The notes under the pieces: generated by a model | Seen by the model: only the letters and a program-made list of their open reading frames with translations | What the model was told of the DNA's origin: nothing | The model's database searches: none | From: Gracilimonas tropica DSM 19535 | GTDB taxonomy: Bacteria; Bacteroidota; Rhodothermia; Balneolales; Balneolaceae | DNA: 64,000 bases | Assembly (NCBI RefSeq): GCF_000375425.1 | Contig: NZ_AQXG01000003.1 | Span: 360,854-424,853 of the forward strand | Direction of reading: 5' to 3' | Position numbers and translations under genes: made by a program | In this document: positions 18,768 to 26,638 of the stretch, one piece after another | Position numbering within the stretch: the stretch's first letter is position 1 | Layout of the letters: every line of letters starts with the position of its first letter

Positions 18768-19451
18768 ATGTCTAAACGGCTTTCAAAAGAAGAATTAGAA
18801 TCAGATCCGCTGATTGAGAATTTCAATCGCTTAAATGCTTTTTATAATGAGAACAAGACCACTGTAATAGCAACCTTGGTTGCGTTCGTTGTAATTGTTG
18901 GAGGGTTCTTTGGCTGGCAAGCCTATTCATCTTCTCAGGAGACTCAGGCTCAGGAATATCTTGCCATTGCTGAGAATTATTACACCAATGCAGAGTACGA
19001 AAATGCCCTTTACGGAGACGATGCAGCCCTCACATATGGCTTTGATCAGATCGCTGATGAATTCCCCATGACAAAAGCCGGAAACATGGCCAACTATTAC
19101 GCCGCTGTTTCAAGTTTTGAACTGGGTGATGTTGAAACTGCGTTGACATACATCGAAGAATTTGAAATACCTGAAGGCATCCTGGGTGTAGGCCCCCTTA
19201 CTTTCCATGGGAAATTGTTACTTGCCAACGGGAGCTATGAAGCAGCTGCTCAAAAATTCCTTGAAGCTGCCGAGTGGTCGGAAAATAATGTAACCACCCC
19301 TTCTAATTTATTTGAGGCCTCACAAGCTTATTATGAAGCTGGTAATTTTGAAAAAGCCGGTCAATTGGCTGATCAAATTATCGAAGAATACCCTGAAAGC
19401 AGTCAATTTGTGAAAGCTCAAAAGATGAAAGGAATGTTGGCAGCTAATTGA
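18768..19451 (+). CDS. Membrane-anchored TPR-like protein (YfgM-like)
   Basis: A 227-residue protein with a short cytosolic N-terminus, one membrane segment at about residues 33-54 (VIATLVAFVVIVGGFFGW), and a periplasmic helical-repeat domain with TPR-like units (MANYYAAVSSFELGDVETAL, GSYEAAAQKFLEAAEW, ASQAYYEAGNFEKAGQLADQII). The layout matches YfgM/tetratricopeptide proteins that associate with the Sec translocon and envelope chaperones; the exact role here is not known. A 71-base leader separates it from lolD and a terminator follows. Confidence 0.8.
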   Translation: MSKRLSKEELESDPLIENFNRLNAFYNENKTTVIATLVAFVVIVGGFFGWQAYSSSQETQAQEYLAIAENYYTNAEYENALYGDDAALTYGFDQIADEFPMTKAGNMANYYAAVSSFELGDVETALTYIEEFEIPEGILGVGPLTFHGKLLLANGSYEAAAQKFLEAAEWSENNVTTPSNLFEASQAYYEAGNFEKAGQLADQIIEEYPESSQFVKAQKMKGMLAAN

Positions 19452-19473
19452 TCAGCATTGCCTGAAATTTTCT

Positions 19474-19511
19474 AAAGGCCTTGTTATGATTATAACGAGG
19501 CTTTTTTTTTG
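19474..19511 (+). terminator. Terminator after the TPR-like gene
   Basis: A ten-base stem (GCCTTGTTAT with ATAACGAGGC, one G-U pair) is followed by nine or more T. It lies between convergent genes, the minus-strand gene beginning at 19539. Confidence 0.85.
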
Positions 19512-19538
19512 CTACTGCTCTCTGTACTTCTTCATTTT

Positions 19539-22241
19539 TTATGATTCAATAGAATTCAAATAACTGTGCAAATCTTTGTCTGTTTCGATATCCAGTTTCT
19601 TTCTGAGTCGAGAACGACTTATGTACACACTCGAAGGTTTAATATTTAATAAATCTGCGATCTCTTTTGAATCGAAACCAATTTTGATATATGCACAAAG
19701 CCGTAAGTCATATCTCGTAAGATCGGGAAAATCGTGCCTTAAGGAATCAAAAAAGTCCTGATGAAGTTCATCAATCTGAATTTCAAAAGTATCGTCTTCT
19801 TTGGAATCCAGATTCTCATCAATAATATGCTTTATTTCAACCGCTCTTCGTTTTAATGACGCCGGGTTTTCCTGAATTTTCTCAAATTTATCCTTAATCT
19901 TTTTCAGAACTTTGTTTTTTTCGTCATTTTCTTTCGCTTTGGTTGCCAATTCGATAGTCTTATTTTTTAGCTCTGCTTTCAAATTTTTGTATTCTGCTCT
20001 GAGCTTTTCCTCCTCCACCCTCTTCAAACGTTGCTGAAAATGCTCCTGCTGTTTCTTAAGGGTTTTTCTCTGAGTTTCCAACATCCGTTTTTTCTGTTTA
20101 TCAAGAGATAATCCAAACCAGGAATAAAATAGATATACGGCGACTAAAACCAATCCTAAATAACTCAAATAAGCATACCAAGAATGGTACCAGGGAGGCA
20201 TCACCTTAAAATTAAATGTTGCGATGTTTGATGTCATTCCATCTACCAGCGCCCGCGCCCTTATTGTATGTTCCCCAAACGATAATCCTATAATTTCCAA
20301 CGTATTGTTAGTACTTAGATTGGACCACTCTCCCGTTTTATCTGACCAAAACTGATATGTTACATGAGCCTGATTTGGGACTATGGCCTTTACTCTTAGA
20401 TTGTTGAACTTATAAGAAACCTCATCTTTTCCTGATAGTTTTTTTCTTTGATCATTGTTAAAAGCCCAGGCATTTCTGAAGATCAAATTAAAGGTGGAAT
20501 CCGATTCTTTTTCCTTAATGGACAGATCTTTTAACGCAAACCCATTATAAACCGGGTAGAATTGATACTGCTCGTTTAGGGGCGTTGGGGCACCATTTGG
20601 GAAGAGCAAATCACTGATACTACTTTTTGAATTTTCTTTGGGATATGCCTTAAACTTTTTTTCATCCGGCAAATATTCATATCGATATTGATCAGTTATT
20701 AGCGCAATTCCATTCTCATTTTTTTCCAGGTAATGATCCATACCTTCAAATTGGCTCACCTCAAAAATATCTCTGCTCCCGGGATAAAGATTCTGGTTAA
20801 GATCTGCTCTGATCACTCCATAGTTGGGAATATTTATCCACAAAACTCCATTTTGATTTACAAAAATCTGATCAACGGATCCTGCAATCAGCTCCATTTG
20901 TCTCAAGAACTGCCAGTTCTCTCCGGATCTTTCATAAATCAAAATACCATTGTAAGTTCCTGCTAATAAATAGTCACCATAGGGCTTTAAGGTTAAAATT
21001 CCCCGTTTTTCACCCACTCTTTCAAGTTCAGAATTCTTCACAACAAACAATCCCCGGTCGTGAGCAACCCAAACTTGATCATCAACAATATTCAAACTCC
21101 AAACCTGCCCCTCTGAACCATCAATGAGATCAAAATCATAAAACTCATTGCTGTTATTTAATCCCTCCCATTTTGATGTGTACAAACCCTGATTGGTGCC
21201 CAGATAAAACATATCATCTTTAAGCAAAGCATCGTGAGCCGTCCCAAAGGTTCCTAAATTGTCTAATACTACGGTGTAATTATCGCTTAGATCTATCGCC
21301 GAAATTCCATAATCCATTCCCAACCATAATTTATTGTTAGAACTGTAATGGATGCTCAAAATGGTATTATTTTGGAGCCCTTTACTTTTGTTGATGTGAT
21401 GAATTAAGTTTCCTTCTAAATCAGTAATATAAAGTCCATTTAAAATGGTGCCAAAAGCCAGGTACGCATCACTTATCTGTTCAAAACTGAATACATTTGC
21501 GGTTTTCAGATCGTCTGTTATTTCAATTTCGAAGGGATTGAGTTGCCCATTTTCCAACCTCAACAATCCTTTGTTTTGAGATACAAAAATTAACTCATCT
21601 TCATATTTATAAATGCCCACGAATTCAACATCGAACTCTTCACCAAAAGTATTTTTTTTTCGGGGAGACAGGTTTTCTAATTGAAATAAACCATCAGCTT
21701 CATCTATGATAAAAACCTGGTCTTTATACTGAAAACTTTGCGCGATTCTGGTTGGCGCAGGTATCTTAGTAAGATTTTGTTCTTTATAGATATAAATATT
21801 GTATTCGGATATAAATAAAGGCGTTTCGTCCAGGTAGTGAACATTCCAGAATTCTTCACTTATATCGGTAAGATCTTCTTTAAATGGATACAGTGAGGTG
21901 TATTCAAATTCATTAAACCGATTTCTTTTCCATATCCCAAAGTCGCGGTCTGACCCGGTAAATAGTATGGAATCGTTTACTGCCACCACAGAACGAATGA
22001 TGCCCTCACTGCCGTTATAATTTTTCCAGGTTTCCCCATCATATTCCAGCAATCCTTTATTCGCTGCCATATAAACTATTCCGTTGGGTGCCGTATCGAT
22101 GTCCCAGATTTTGCCCATATGGTCAAATTCATCCGGTGTGAATCCTTTAAGCAGCGGCACACCTTTTTGTGGAATTTGCTGCGCATAAAGTGAACTGAAA
22201 CTGCAAATCAGAATAAATAAATATCTAACAACTAACTTCAA
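19539..22241 (-). CDS. Transmembrane one-component regulator (propeller, Y_Y_Y, LuxR-like HTH)
   Basis: A 900-residue protein. A signal peptide (MKLVVRYLFILICSFSSLYA) is followed by a large periplasmic sensor built of two-component-regulator propeller repeats (for example WDIDTAPNGIVYMAANKGLLEYDG, split over the first repeat), a Y_Y_Y-like domain (about 600-685, ending FNFKVMPPWYHSWYAYL), one membrane segment (about 690-710), a cytosolic coiled coil (about 720-810) and a C-terminal LuxR/GerE-type HTH (about 840-895: LRLCAYIKIGFDSKEIADLL, then SSVYISRSRLRKKL). There is no kinase or receiver domain, so it should pass a periplasmic glycan signal directly to DNA. It is the first gene after the beta-glucan operon terminator, so it probably regulates that operon. 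Confidence 0.85.
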   Translation of the reverse strand: MKLVVRYLFILICSFSSLYAQQIPQKGVPLLKGFTPDEFDHMGKIWDIDTAPNGIVYMAANKGLLEYDGETWKNYNGSEGIIRSVVAVNDSILFTGSDRDFGIWKRNRFNEFEYTSLYPFKEDLTDISEEFWNVHYLDETPLFISEYNIYIYKEQNLTKIPAPTRIAQSFQYKDQVFIIDEADGLFQLENLSPRKKNTFGEEFDVEFVGIYKYEDELIFVSQNKGLLRLENGQLNPFEIEITDDLKTANVFSFEQISDAYLAFGTILNGLYITDLEGNLIHHINKSKGLQNNTILSIHYSSNNKLWLGMDYGISAIDLSDNYTVVLDNLGTFGTAHDALLKDDMFYLGTNQGLYTSKWEGLNNSNEFYDFDLIDGSEGQVWSLNIVDDQVWVAHDRGLFVVKNSELERVGEKRGILTLKPYGDYLLAGTYNGILIYERSGENWQFLRQMELIAGSVDQIFVNQNGVLWINIPNYGVIRADLNQNLYPGSRDIFEVSQFEGMDHYLEKNENGIALITDQYRYEYLPDEKKFKAYPKENSKSSISDLLFPNGAPTPLNEQYQFYPVYNGFALKDLSIKEKESDSTFNLIFRNAWAFNNDQRKKLSGKDEVSYKFNNLRVKAIVPNQAHVTYQFWSDKTGEWSNLSTNNTLEIIGLSFGEHTIRARALVDGMTSNIATFNFKVMPPWYHSWYAYLSYLGLVLVAVYLFYSWFGLSLDKQKKRMLETQRKTLKKQQEHFQQRLKRVEEEKLRAEYKNLKAELKNKTIELATKAKENDEKNKVLKKIKDKFEKIQENPASLKRRAVEIKHIIDENLDSKEDDTFEIQIDELHQDFFDSLRHDFPDLTRYDLRLCAYIKIGFDSKEIADLLNIKPSSVYISRSRLRKKLDIETDKDLHSYLNSIES

Positions 22242-22406
22242 AGTAAGCGGATGTTTAAATGACTAATAGATCCTGTTGAAAAGTACTAATGATTGGTATG
22301 CTTCCTAAATGACAATTTGAATATTTACATTCCCACCCGAATATAATCAACACATTCTCTATTACAAGAAAGCAATCTTAAGTTGTAGAAGGAATCTTTC
22401 GGGTAT

Positions 22407-22439
22407 AAAAAAACCGGTTCTGAAACAGAACCGGTTTTT
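22407..22439. terminator. Terminator at the end of the beta-glucan operon
   Basis: Nearly perfect arms AAAAAACCGGTTCTG and CAGAACCGGTTTTT close an AAA loop. It has A- and T-runs on both sides, so it can work in both directions. For the minus-strand operon it lies 29 bases past the 22468 stop. Confidence 0.88.
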
Positions 22440-22467
22440 AAGCATTCTTAATAATGAATGGAGATTT

Positions 22468-24690
22468 TTATTTAATCAACATCATTTTACGAGTTGCTGA
22501 GAATGTTCCGGCTTCAATGCGGTAAATATACATTCCGCTTGAAAGATTTGAAGCATCGAAAGTTATAGTATAGGAACCCGGAGCTTGCCGGCCTTCATTT
22601 ATTCTGGCAATCTCTCTACCTGTGATGTCAAACACAGCGAGTGTTACATTTGCAGCATTTGGTATCTGATAAGAGATATTGGTAGTTGGGTTGAACGGAT
22701 TCGGATAGTTTTGATCGAGAGAAAAGCTGTTTGGCAGTTCATTATTCTCGATAGATGTACTCATATTACGGGTCAACGTAATGGTATAAACTTCATCAGC
22801 AAACCGAACGCTGTCGCCGGCCATTGCAGTTACTGTCCAGTCCAGAGTAATGGATGCGCCTTCTTCAACACCAAGATCGGCAAGGGTAGCGTCAAGAGCT
22901 CCATAAGTGAGTGTAAGAACTGTGTCCTGTCCTTCTACGTCAGATGGGATGCTTACCAGGGGATTGGCAAAACTGCTTCCAACAGTATCTGCATGCCAGG
23001 TATAGGTAACATCGGTATTAGATGCTGCCTGACTCCATTCAATTGCTACTTCAGTGGCTTGATCTCCATTTAGGCTTAATGAAGTATTATCGGGAGGTGA
23101 AAGCAGAGAGAACGCTTCGATGGTAGCCGGTTCTGCAGAACCTTCTCGGTACAGGTAAATGTTATCTACATAAGCCAAATCTACATTAGATGTGATCAAG
23201 AACTGGGCAAATGCACTTCTGTCGTCACCATTTATAATATTGGCTTCTGACAACGGAACATCCAATGAAACCCACTGACCTGATTCATCTCCTGTAAATG
23301 CATAATTTATTTCATAAGCATTAGTTTCGCCTGAACCACCTTCATGATTCGACCATTTTGAGTTGAATACTTTTCCAGTCAGATCTGTATCGGGTACCCA
23401 AAAGTCGATGTGGAAGTGCGTCATTGCAGAAGCATCAAATGGGCTTGAGGCAAAATCTACTCCCAAGAAGTTCACGAAAGAGACTTTCTTAGTATCGTTT
23501 CCATCAATAACTACATCTTCTATATCGGCTTGATCCCATTCTGCTGACCAGGAATCTACGGTGATATTGTCGTAGGAATTGCTGAATAATGAAATTACAT
23601 CGCCTGCATTTCTTGCAGGAGGTGCGGGAGCTGCAACTTCAGGCTCAGGGATTACCACTTCGGAAGTATCAACAACGAGCGATACGTTATCGATCACAAT
23701 TACGCCTGTTTCAGCACCCATATCAAACAGAACACGGCTGTTTGCGGAACCAAATCCGGTAGCTGTTAGCGGAAGCTCAAATGTTTGTGTTTGATCGGTT
23801 AAGTTAATGGTTTCAGTCACTGATGTGTACGGTGCTTCATTTAAACCAATTCCAGCGATCATAGTTCTGGTATTACCGGCTCCTGTTGAAGCGTCAAAGG
23901 AAAGAATGTATCGCTCGCCTTGAGTGATTTCTACCACTTGGCTCAGATTAACATTATAAGGTTCTGTAGCTGTTTCAACATTTGCAAAGAAATAGCTGTT
24001 TCCACCCTCTGTTCTGATCTCTCCGGCCGTTTCGGTCCAGGGAGCTCGTCCATCTTCAAAATCTCCGTTTACTAACAGCTCATCTCCTGGAGTTACTCCG
24101 CCATCTCCACCACTGCCTGATGAAGTGACTTTGATGCTATCTACTAAAATAGTACCGCCTTGGTCCTGGGCAGCACCGGCGGCTAAATTTAACTGAAGTT
24201 TTAAAGAGTTTGCAGAAGCTGAAATAGCCTCATGATCAAAAGTAAATGTGGTATATTCAGTATCACTGAGTTCGGCTATAATTCCATCATTTCGCTGTAC
24301 AATGGAACCGCCAATATCGGTAAGAACGAATACGTTGGTACCAACTAAAGCTTCGGTTTTTATAGAAACTGACACCGTAACGGCTGTTTCACCGCCAAAG
24401 TCGATATCCGTAAATACTTTTTCCAGGATATAAGCTCTGCCGCCTTCACCATCAGCATTTACTCCCCCAAATCTCATAGCTCCGGTTCCATCTATACCTG
24501 CTGTTTCAGCCCATTCCAGGGTAACTTCATCAGGCTTGCTTGCCGCATCTCCGGCCGCGGTCCACCCATCAACAGATGTGGCTGCATCAAAGGATTCTAT
24601 GGATAAATCCAAATTGTCCTGTGCAAATGCCAAATTCGACATCGCCAGCAGGGCAAATGTTAGTATTGTTGTTAATATTGATTTTTTCAT
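22468..24690 (-). CDS. Type IX secreted multi-domain glycan-binding protein
   Basis: A 740-residue secreted protein without an obvious catalytic domain. In order: signal peptide (LTFALLAMSNLAFAQ), a first beta-sandwich (about 30-190), a CBM4/9-like module beginning LLVNGDFEDGRAPW (about 200-340), a module beginning DVISLFSNSYDN and ending YVDNIYLYREG (about 365-520) that is also found in the lipoprotein at 36160, a SusE-like domain (SLLSPPDNTSLSL, WHADTVGSSFANP; about 525-645) and a type IX sorting domain (QNYPNPFNPTTNISY to the C-terminal KMMLIK). It is the last gene of the operon and probably holds beta-glucan at the cell surface. Type IX secretion genes themselves are not in the window. 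Confidence 0.85.
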   Translation of the reverse strand: MKKSILTTILTFALLAMSNLAFAQDNLDLSIESFDAATSVDGWTAAGDAASKPDEVTLEWAETAGIDGTGAMRFGGVNADGEGGRAYILEKVFTDIDFGGETAVTVSVSIKTEALVGTNVFVLTDIGGSIVQRNDGIIAELSDTEYTTFTFDHEAISASANSLKLQLNLAAGAAQDQGGTILVDSIKVTSSGSGGDGGVTPGDELLVNGDFEDGRAPWTETAGEIRTEGGNSYFFANVETATEPYNVNLSQVVEITQGERYILSFDASTGAGNTRTMIAGIGLNEAPYTSVTETINLTDQTQTFELPLTATGFGSANSRVLFDMGAETGVIVIDNVSLVVDTSEVVIPEPEVAAPAPPARNAGDVISLFSNSYDNITVDSWSAEWDQADIEDVVIDGNDTKKVSFVNFLGVDFASSPFDASAMTHFHIDFWVPDTDLTGKVFNSKWSNHEGGSGETNAYEINYAFTGDESGQWVSLDVPLSEANIINGDDRSAFAQFLITSNVDLAYVDNIYLYREGSAEPATIEAFSLLSPPDNTSLSLNGDQATEVAIEWSQAASNTDVTYTWHADTVGSSFANPLVSIPSDVEGQDTVLTLTYGALDATLADLGVEEGASITLDWTVTAMAGDSVRFADEVYTITLTRNMSTSIENNELPNSFSLDQNYPNPFNPTTNISYQIPNAANVTLAVFDITGREIARINEGRQAPGSYTITFDASNLSSGMYIYRIEAGTFSATRKMMLIK

Positions 24691-24748
24691 AATTCTAAAT
24701 TTATATGATTGTAATTTGTAGCTTTGGTTATGTTGATTTCGTATTTAT

Positions 24749-25726
24749 TTATGAAAGTATGTGTTCTTTTTTATCAGTGGATGTACCCACTAATTTCTTT
24801 GAATACATAGACCGTATAGCCATTTTAGGCGTTCTGTCTATGTAGAATAATCCCCAGTGTTTTTCGGGCTCCAGAGGCTCGGATGATCCTTTCCAGTCTT
24901 CATCAAAGGCCTCGAAGAAAAAGGTTAAAATGCCTTCCTCATCCGTCCATTTCATTAAATGCTCGAAGTATATTTTCTGGTAACTTTCGCTTACATGAGC
25001 CGGATTTATGCCATTTCCATTAGACTTTGTAGCCCATCCTGCTTCGGCAATTACCACCGGCGAATCGGGATATTTTTCAGCCACGGAGTAGTAATTTTCT
25101 TTGGTGTAGTCGATGGCCTCATTAATGTGCTTGTATTCCCAAACGGGATACGTGTGGACGCAAATGAAATCCAGAGCCTCAGCTAATATCTCGAGCTTAT
25201 GTAGCCACGGCACGTAATTTTCGCAAAACGTAACGGGTTGAACCGCTGTTGACTTCAACATATTTACATACTCCAGCACTTTATCCTCATGCACATAATG
25301 ATCGGTCCAGTCCACGCAAGCTTCATTTCCTACTGATAATGAGAAAATTACGTCGGAGTATTTGTCAGCAAATCCCGCAAGTTTTTGGATCTTTTCTTTG
25401 TTTTGAGACGCATTTAATTCAAGCTCTTCTTCAGAATAGACTCCTCCGCCCCACGGACAATTAAAGTTGTTCATTTCCGCTTCGATGTAGGCACCAAGCA
25501 TCACTTTAAAATCCAGGTTTTCCTTTTCGATCACATCTAAAACAGTCTGAGAATGATCGTCACAATTATAGAGGCGCAAATATTTCCAGTATCCTTCAAG
25601 AAGCAGAAGATCTTCCTTTACCTCCTCGTAGCATGGGATGGTATGTCCCGGCCTCTGACCTTTCCTGTAACCTGAATAACAGATGGCTCTTCCTGGCTCA
25701 ATTCCTATGTTGCTGAAGCTGTTCAT
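24749..25726 (-). CDS. Cytosolic GH17-like beta-1,3-glucosidase or glucanase
   Basis: A 325-residue TIM-barrel glycosidase without a signal peptide. ATG 25726 (MNSFSNIGIEPGRAICYSGYR) is chosen over the upstream in-frame ATG 25768, because it lies two bases after the TGA of the preceding gene and removes an unconserved extension. GH17 signatures are acid/base Glu135 in SVGNEACVDW and nucleophile Glu228 in VIAEAGWATKS, where the usual ETGWP is EAGWA. Its SGYR N-terminal motif links it to the GH17 lipoprotein at 30518 rather than to its direct neighbour. It probably trims imported beta-1,3-gluco-oligosaccharides. Exact activity (endo, exo or transglycosylase) is unknown. Confidence 0.85.
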   Translation of the reverse strand: MNSFSNIGIEPGRAICYSGYRKGQRPGHTIPCYEEVKEDLLLLEGYWKYLRLYNCDDHSQTVLDVIEKENLDFKVMLGAYIEAEMNNFNCPWGGGVYSEEELELNASQNKEKIQKLAGFADKYSDVIFSLSVGNEACVDWTDHYVHEDKVLEYVNMLKSTAVQPVTFCENYVPWLHKLEILAEALDFICVHTYPVWEYKHINEAIDYTKENYYSVAEKYPDSPVVIAEAGWATKSNGNGINPAHVSESYQKIYFEHLMKWTDEEGILTFFFEAFDEDWKGSSEPLEPEKHWGLFYIDRTPKMAIRSMYSKKLVGTSTDKKEHILS

Positions 25727-25728
25727 GC

Positions 25729-26637
25729 TCAATATTTGAGGTTTCCGTCTTTGTCCCAGATGCCCCAAAAAGCACCTACATCTCCTTCAGAACCTACTTT
25801 CCAGGATTCATCAAAGGAGGCGAAATAGAATACTTCAATGTCATCATCCTGCGACCACAAATTGGTGTTGATGAAATACTTCATCGCATTTTCATCAGAT
25901 GGAATGGCCCCGCCCAAACTTTTGCCTTTACTCGGCCAGCCGGTTTCGGTGATGATGACACGTTTTCCTTTTCCGGCTTCCTTCGCCTGATAGTACATTT
26001 GGCGCATATGCTGGAAGGAATCTTCAAAACTCGTACCCTCCCAGAATGGATAGCAGTTACAAAGAATCACGTCACAGGCTTCGGTAATCTCAGGTCTTTG
26101 AACGAACTCGTAATAAGCATCTACATAGCCAACCGGAATGTGTTTAGGCAAACGACTTTTAACATCTTTGATGTAATCCAATAGTTCTTTCTCTTCCAGA
26201 TCTTCGCGATACAGCACCTCATTCCCAACTACAGCGATATCTACTAAGCCTTTGTTGGCCAGTTCGATAAGGCTTTCAGTTTCCTCCTCGTTTTTCTCCT
26301 GATCATCTCCCAGCCAGGCACCAACCAGTGTTTTCAGTCCAAGTTCTTTGGCTACTTTTGGGATGTGCTCGTTGCCTTCAATACAGGAAAAGGATCGAAC
26401 CCACTTCGTATGTGGTTTGATAATTTCCATGCGACGACGAATTTGCTCTTCCGAAATCACATCACCGGGCTTCTGTCCTTCTTCATACAAACTGAAGCAA
26501 AGTCCATGTATTCCACTTTCCAACACTTCCCGAAATAAGCAGTCCACTTCTTTTTCTGACAGCTCTTCCAGATAGTTGATCTTGGAAACCTTATCAGACT
26601 CTTTATAACTCAGATATTGTTCTTTTCTAAACGACAT
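25729..26637 (-). CDS. Cytosolic GH17-family beta-1,3-glucanase
   Basis: A 302-residue TIM-barrel enzyme without a signal peptide. Acid/base Glu140 lies in VVGNEVLYRE and nucleophile Glu231 in VIITETGWPSKG, the textbook GH17 motif. It closely matches the C-terminal domain of the upstream permease fusion; shared segments include SGIHGLCFS, PHTKW-RSFSC, GLKTLVGAW and VFYF-SFDESWK. The pair therefore looks like a gene duplication in which one copy is joined to the transporter. The start ATG is one base after the permease-fusion stop, so translation is coupled. The expected role is cytosolic cleavage of laminari-oligosaccharides. Confidence 0.88.
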   Translation of the reverse strand: MSFRKEQYLSYKESDKVSKINYLEELSEKEVDCLFREVLESGIHGLCFSLYEEGQKPGDVISEEQIRRRMEIIKPHTKWVRSFSCIEGNEHIPKVAKELGLKTLVGAWLGDDQEKNEEETESLIELANKGLVDIAVVGNEVLYREDLEEKELLDYIKDVKSRLPKHIPVGYVDAYYEFVQRPEITEACDVILCNCYPFWEGTSFEDSFQHMRQMYYQAKEAGKGKRVIITETGWPSKGKSLGGAIPSDENAMKYFINTNLWSQDDDIEVFYFASFDESWKVGSEGDVGAFWGIWDKDGNLKY

Positions 26638-26638
26638 T

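Noticed and set aside
22242-22406. Possible small gene between the regulator and the operon terminator
   Set aside because: No frame with a credible start or composition is present; it reads as the leader of the regulator gene.
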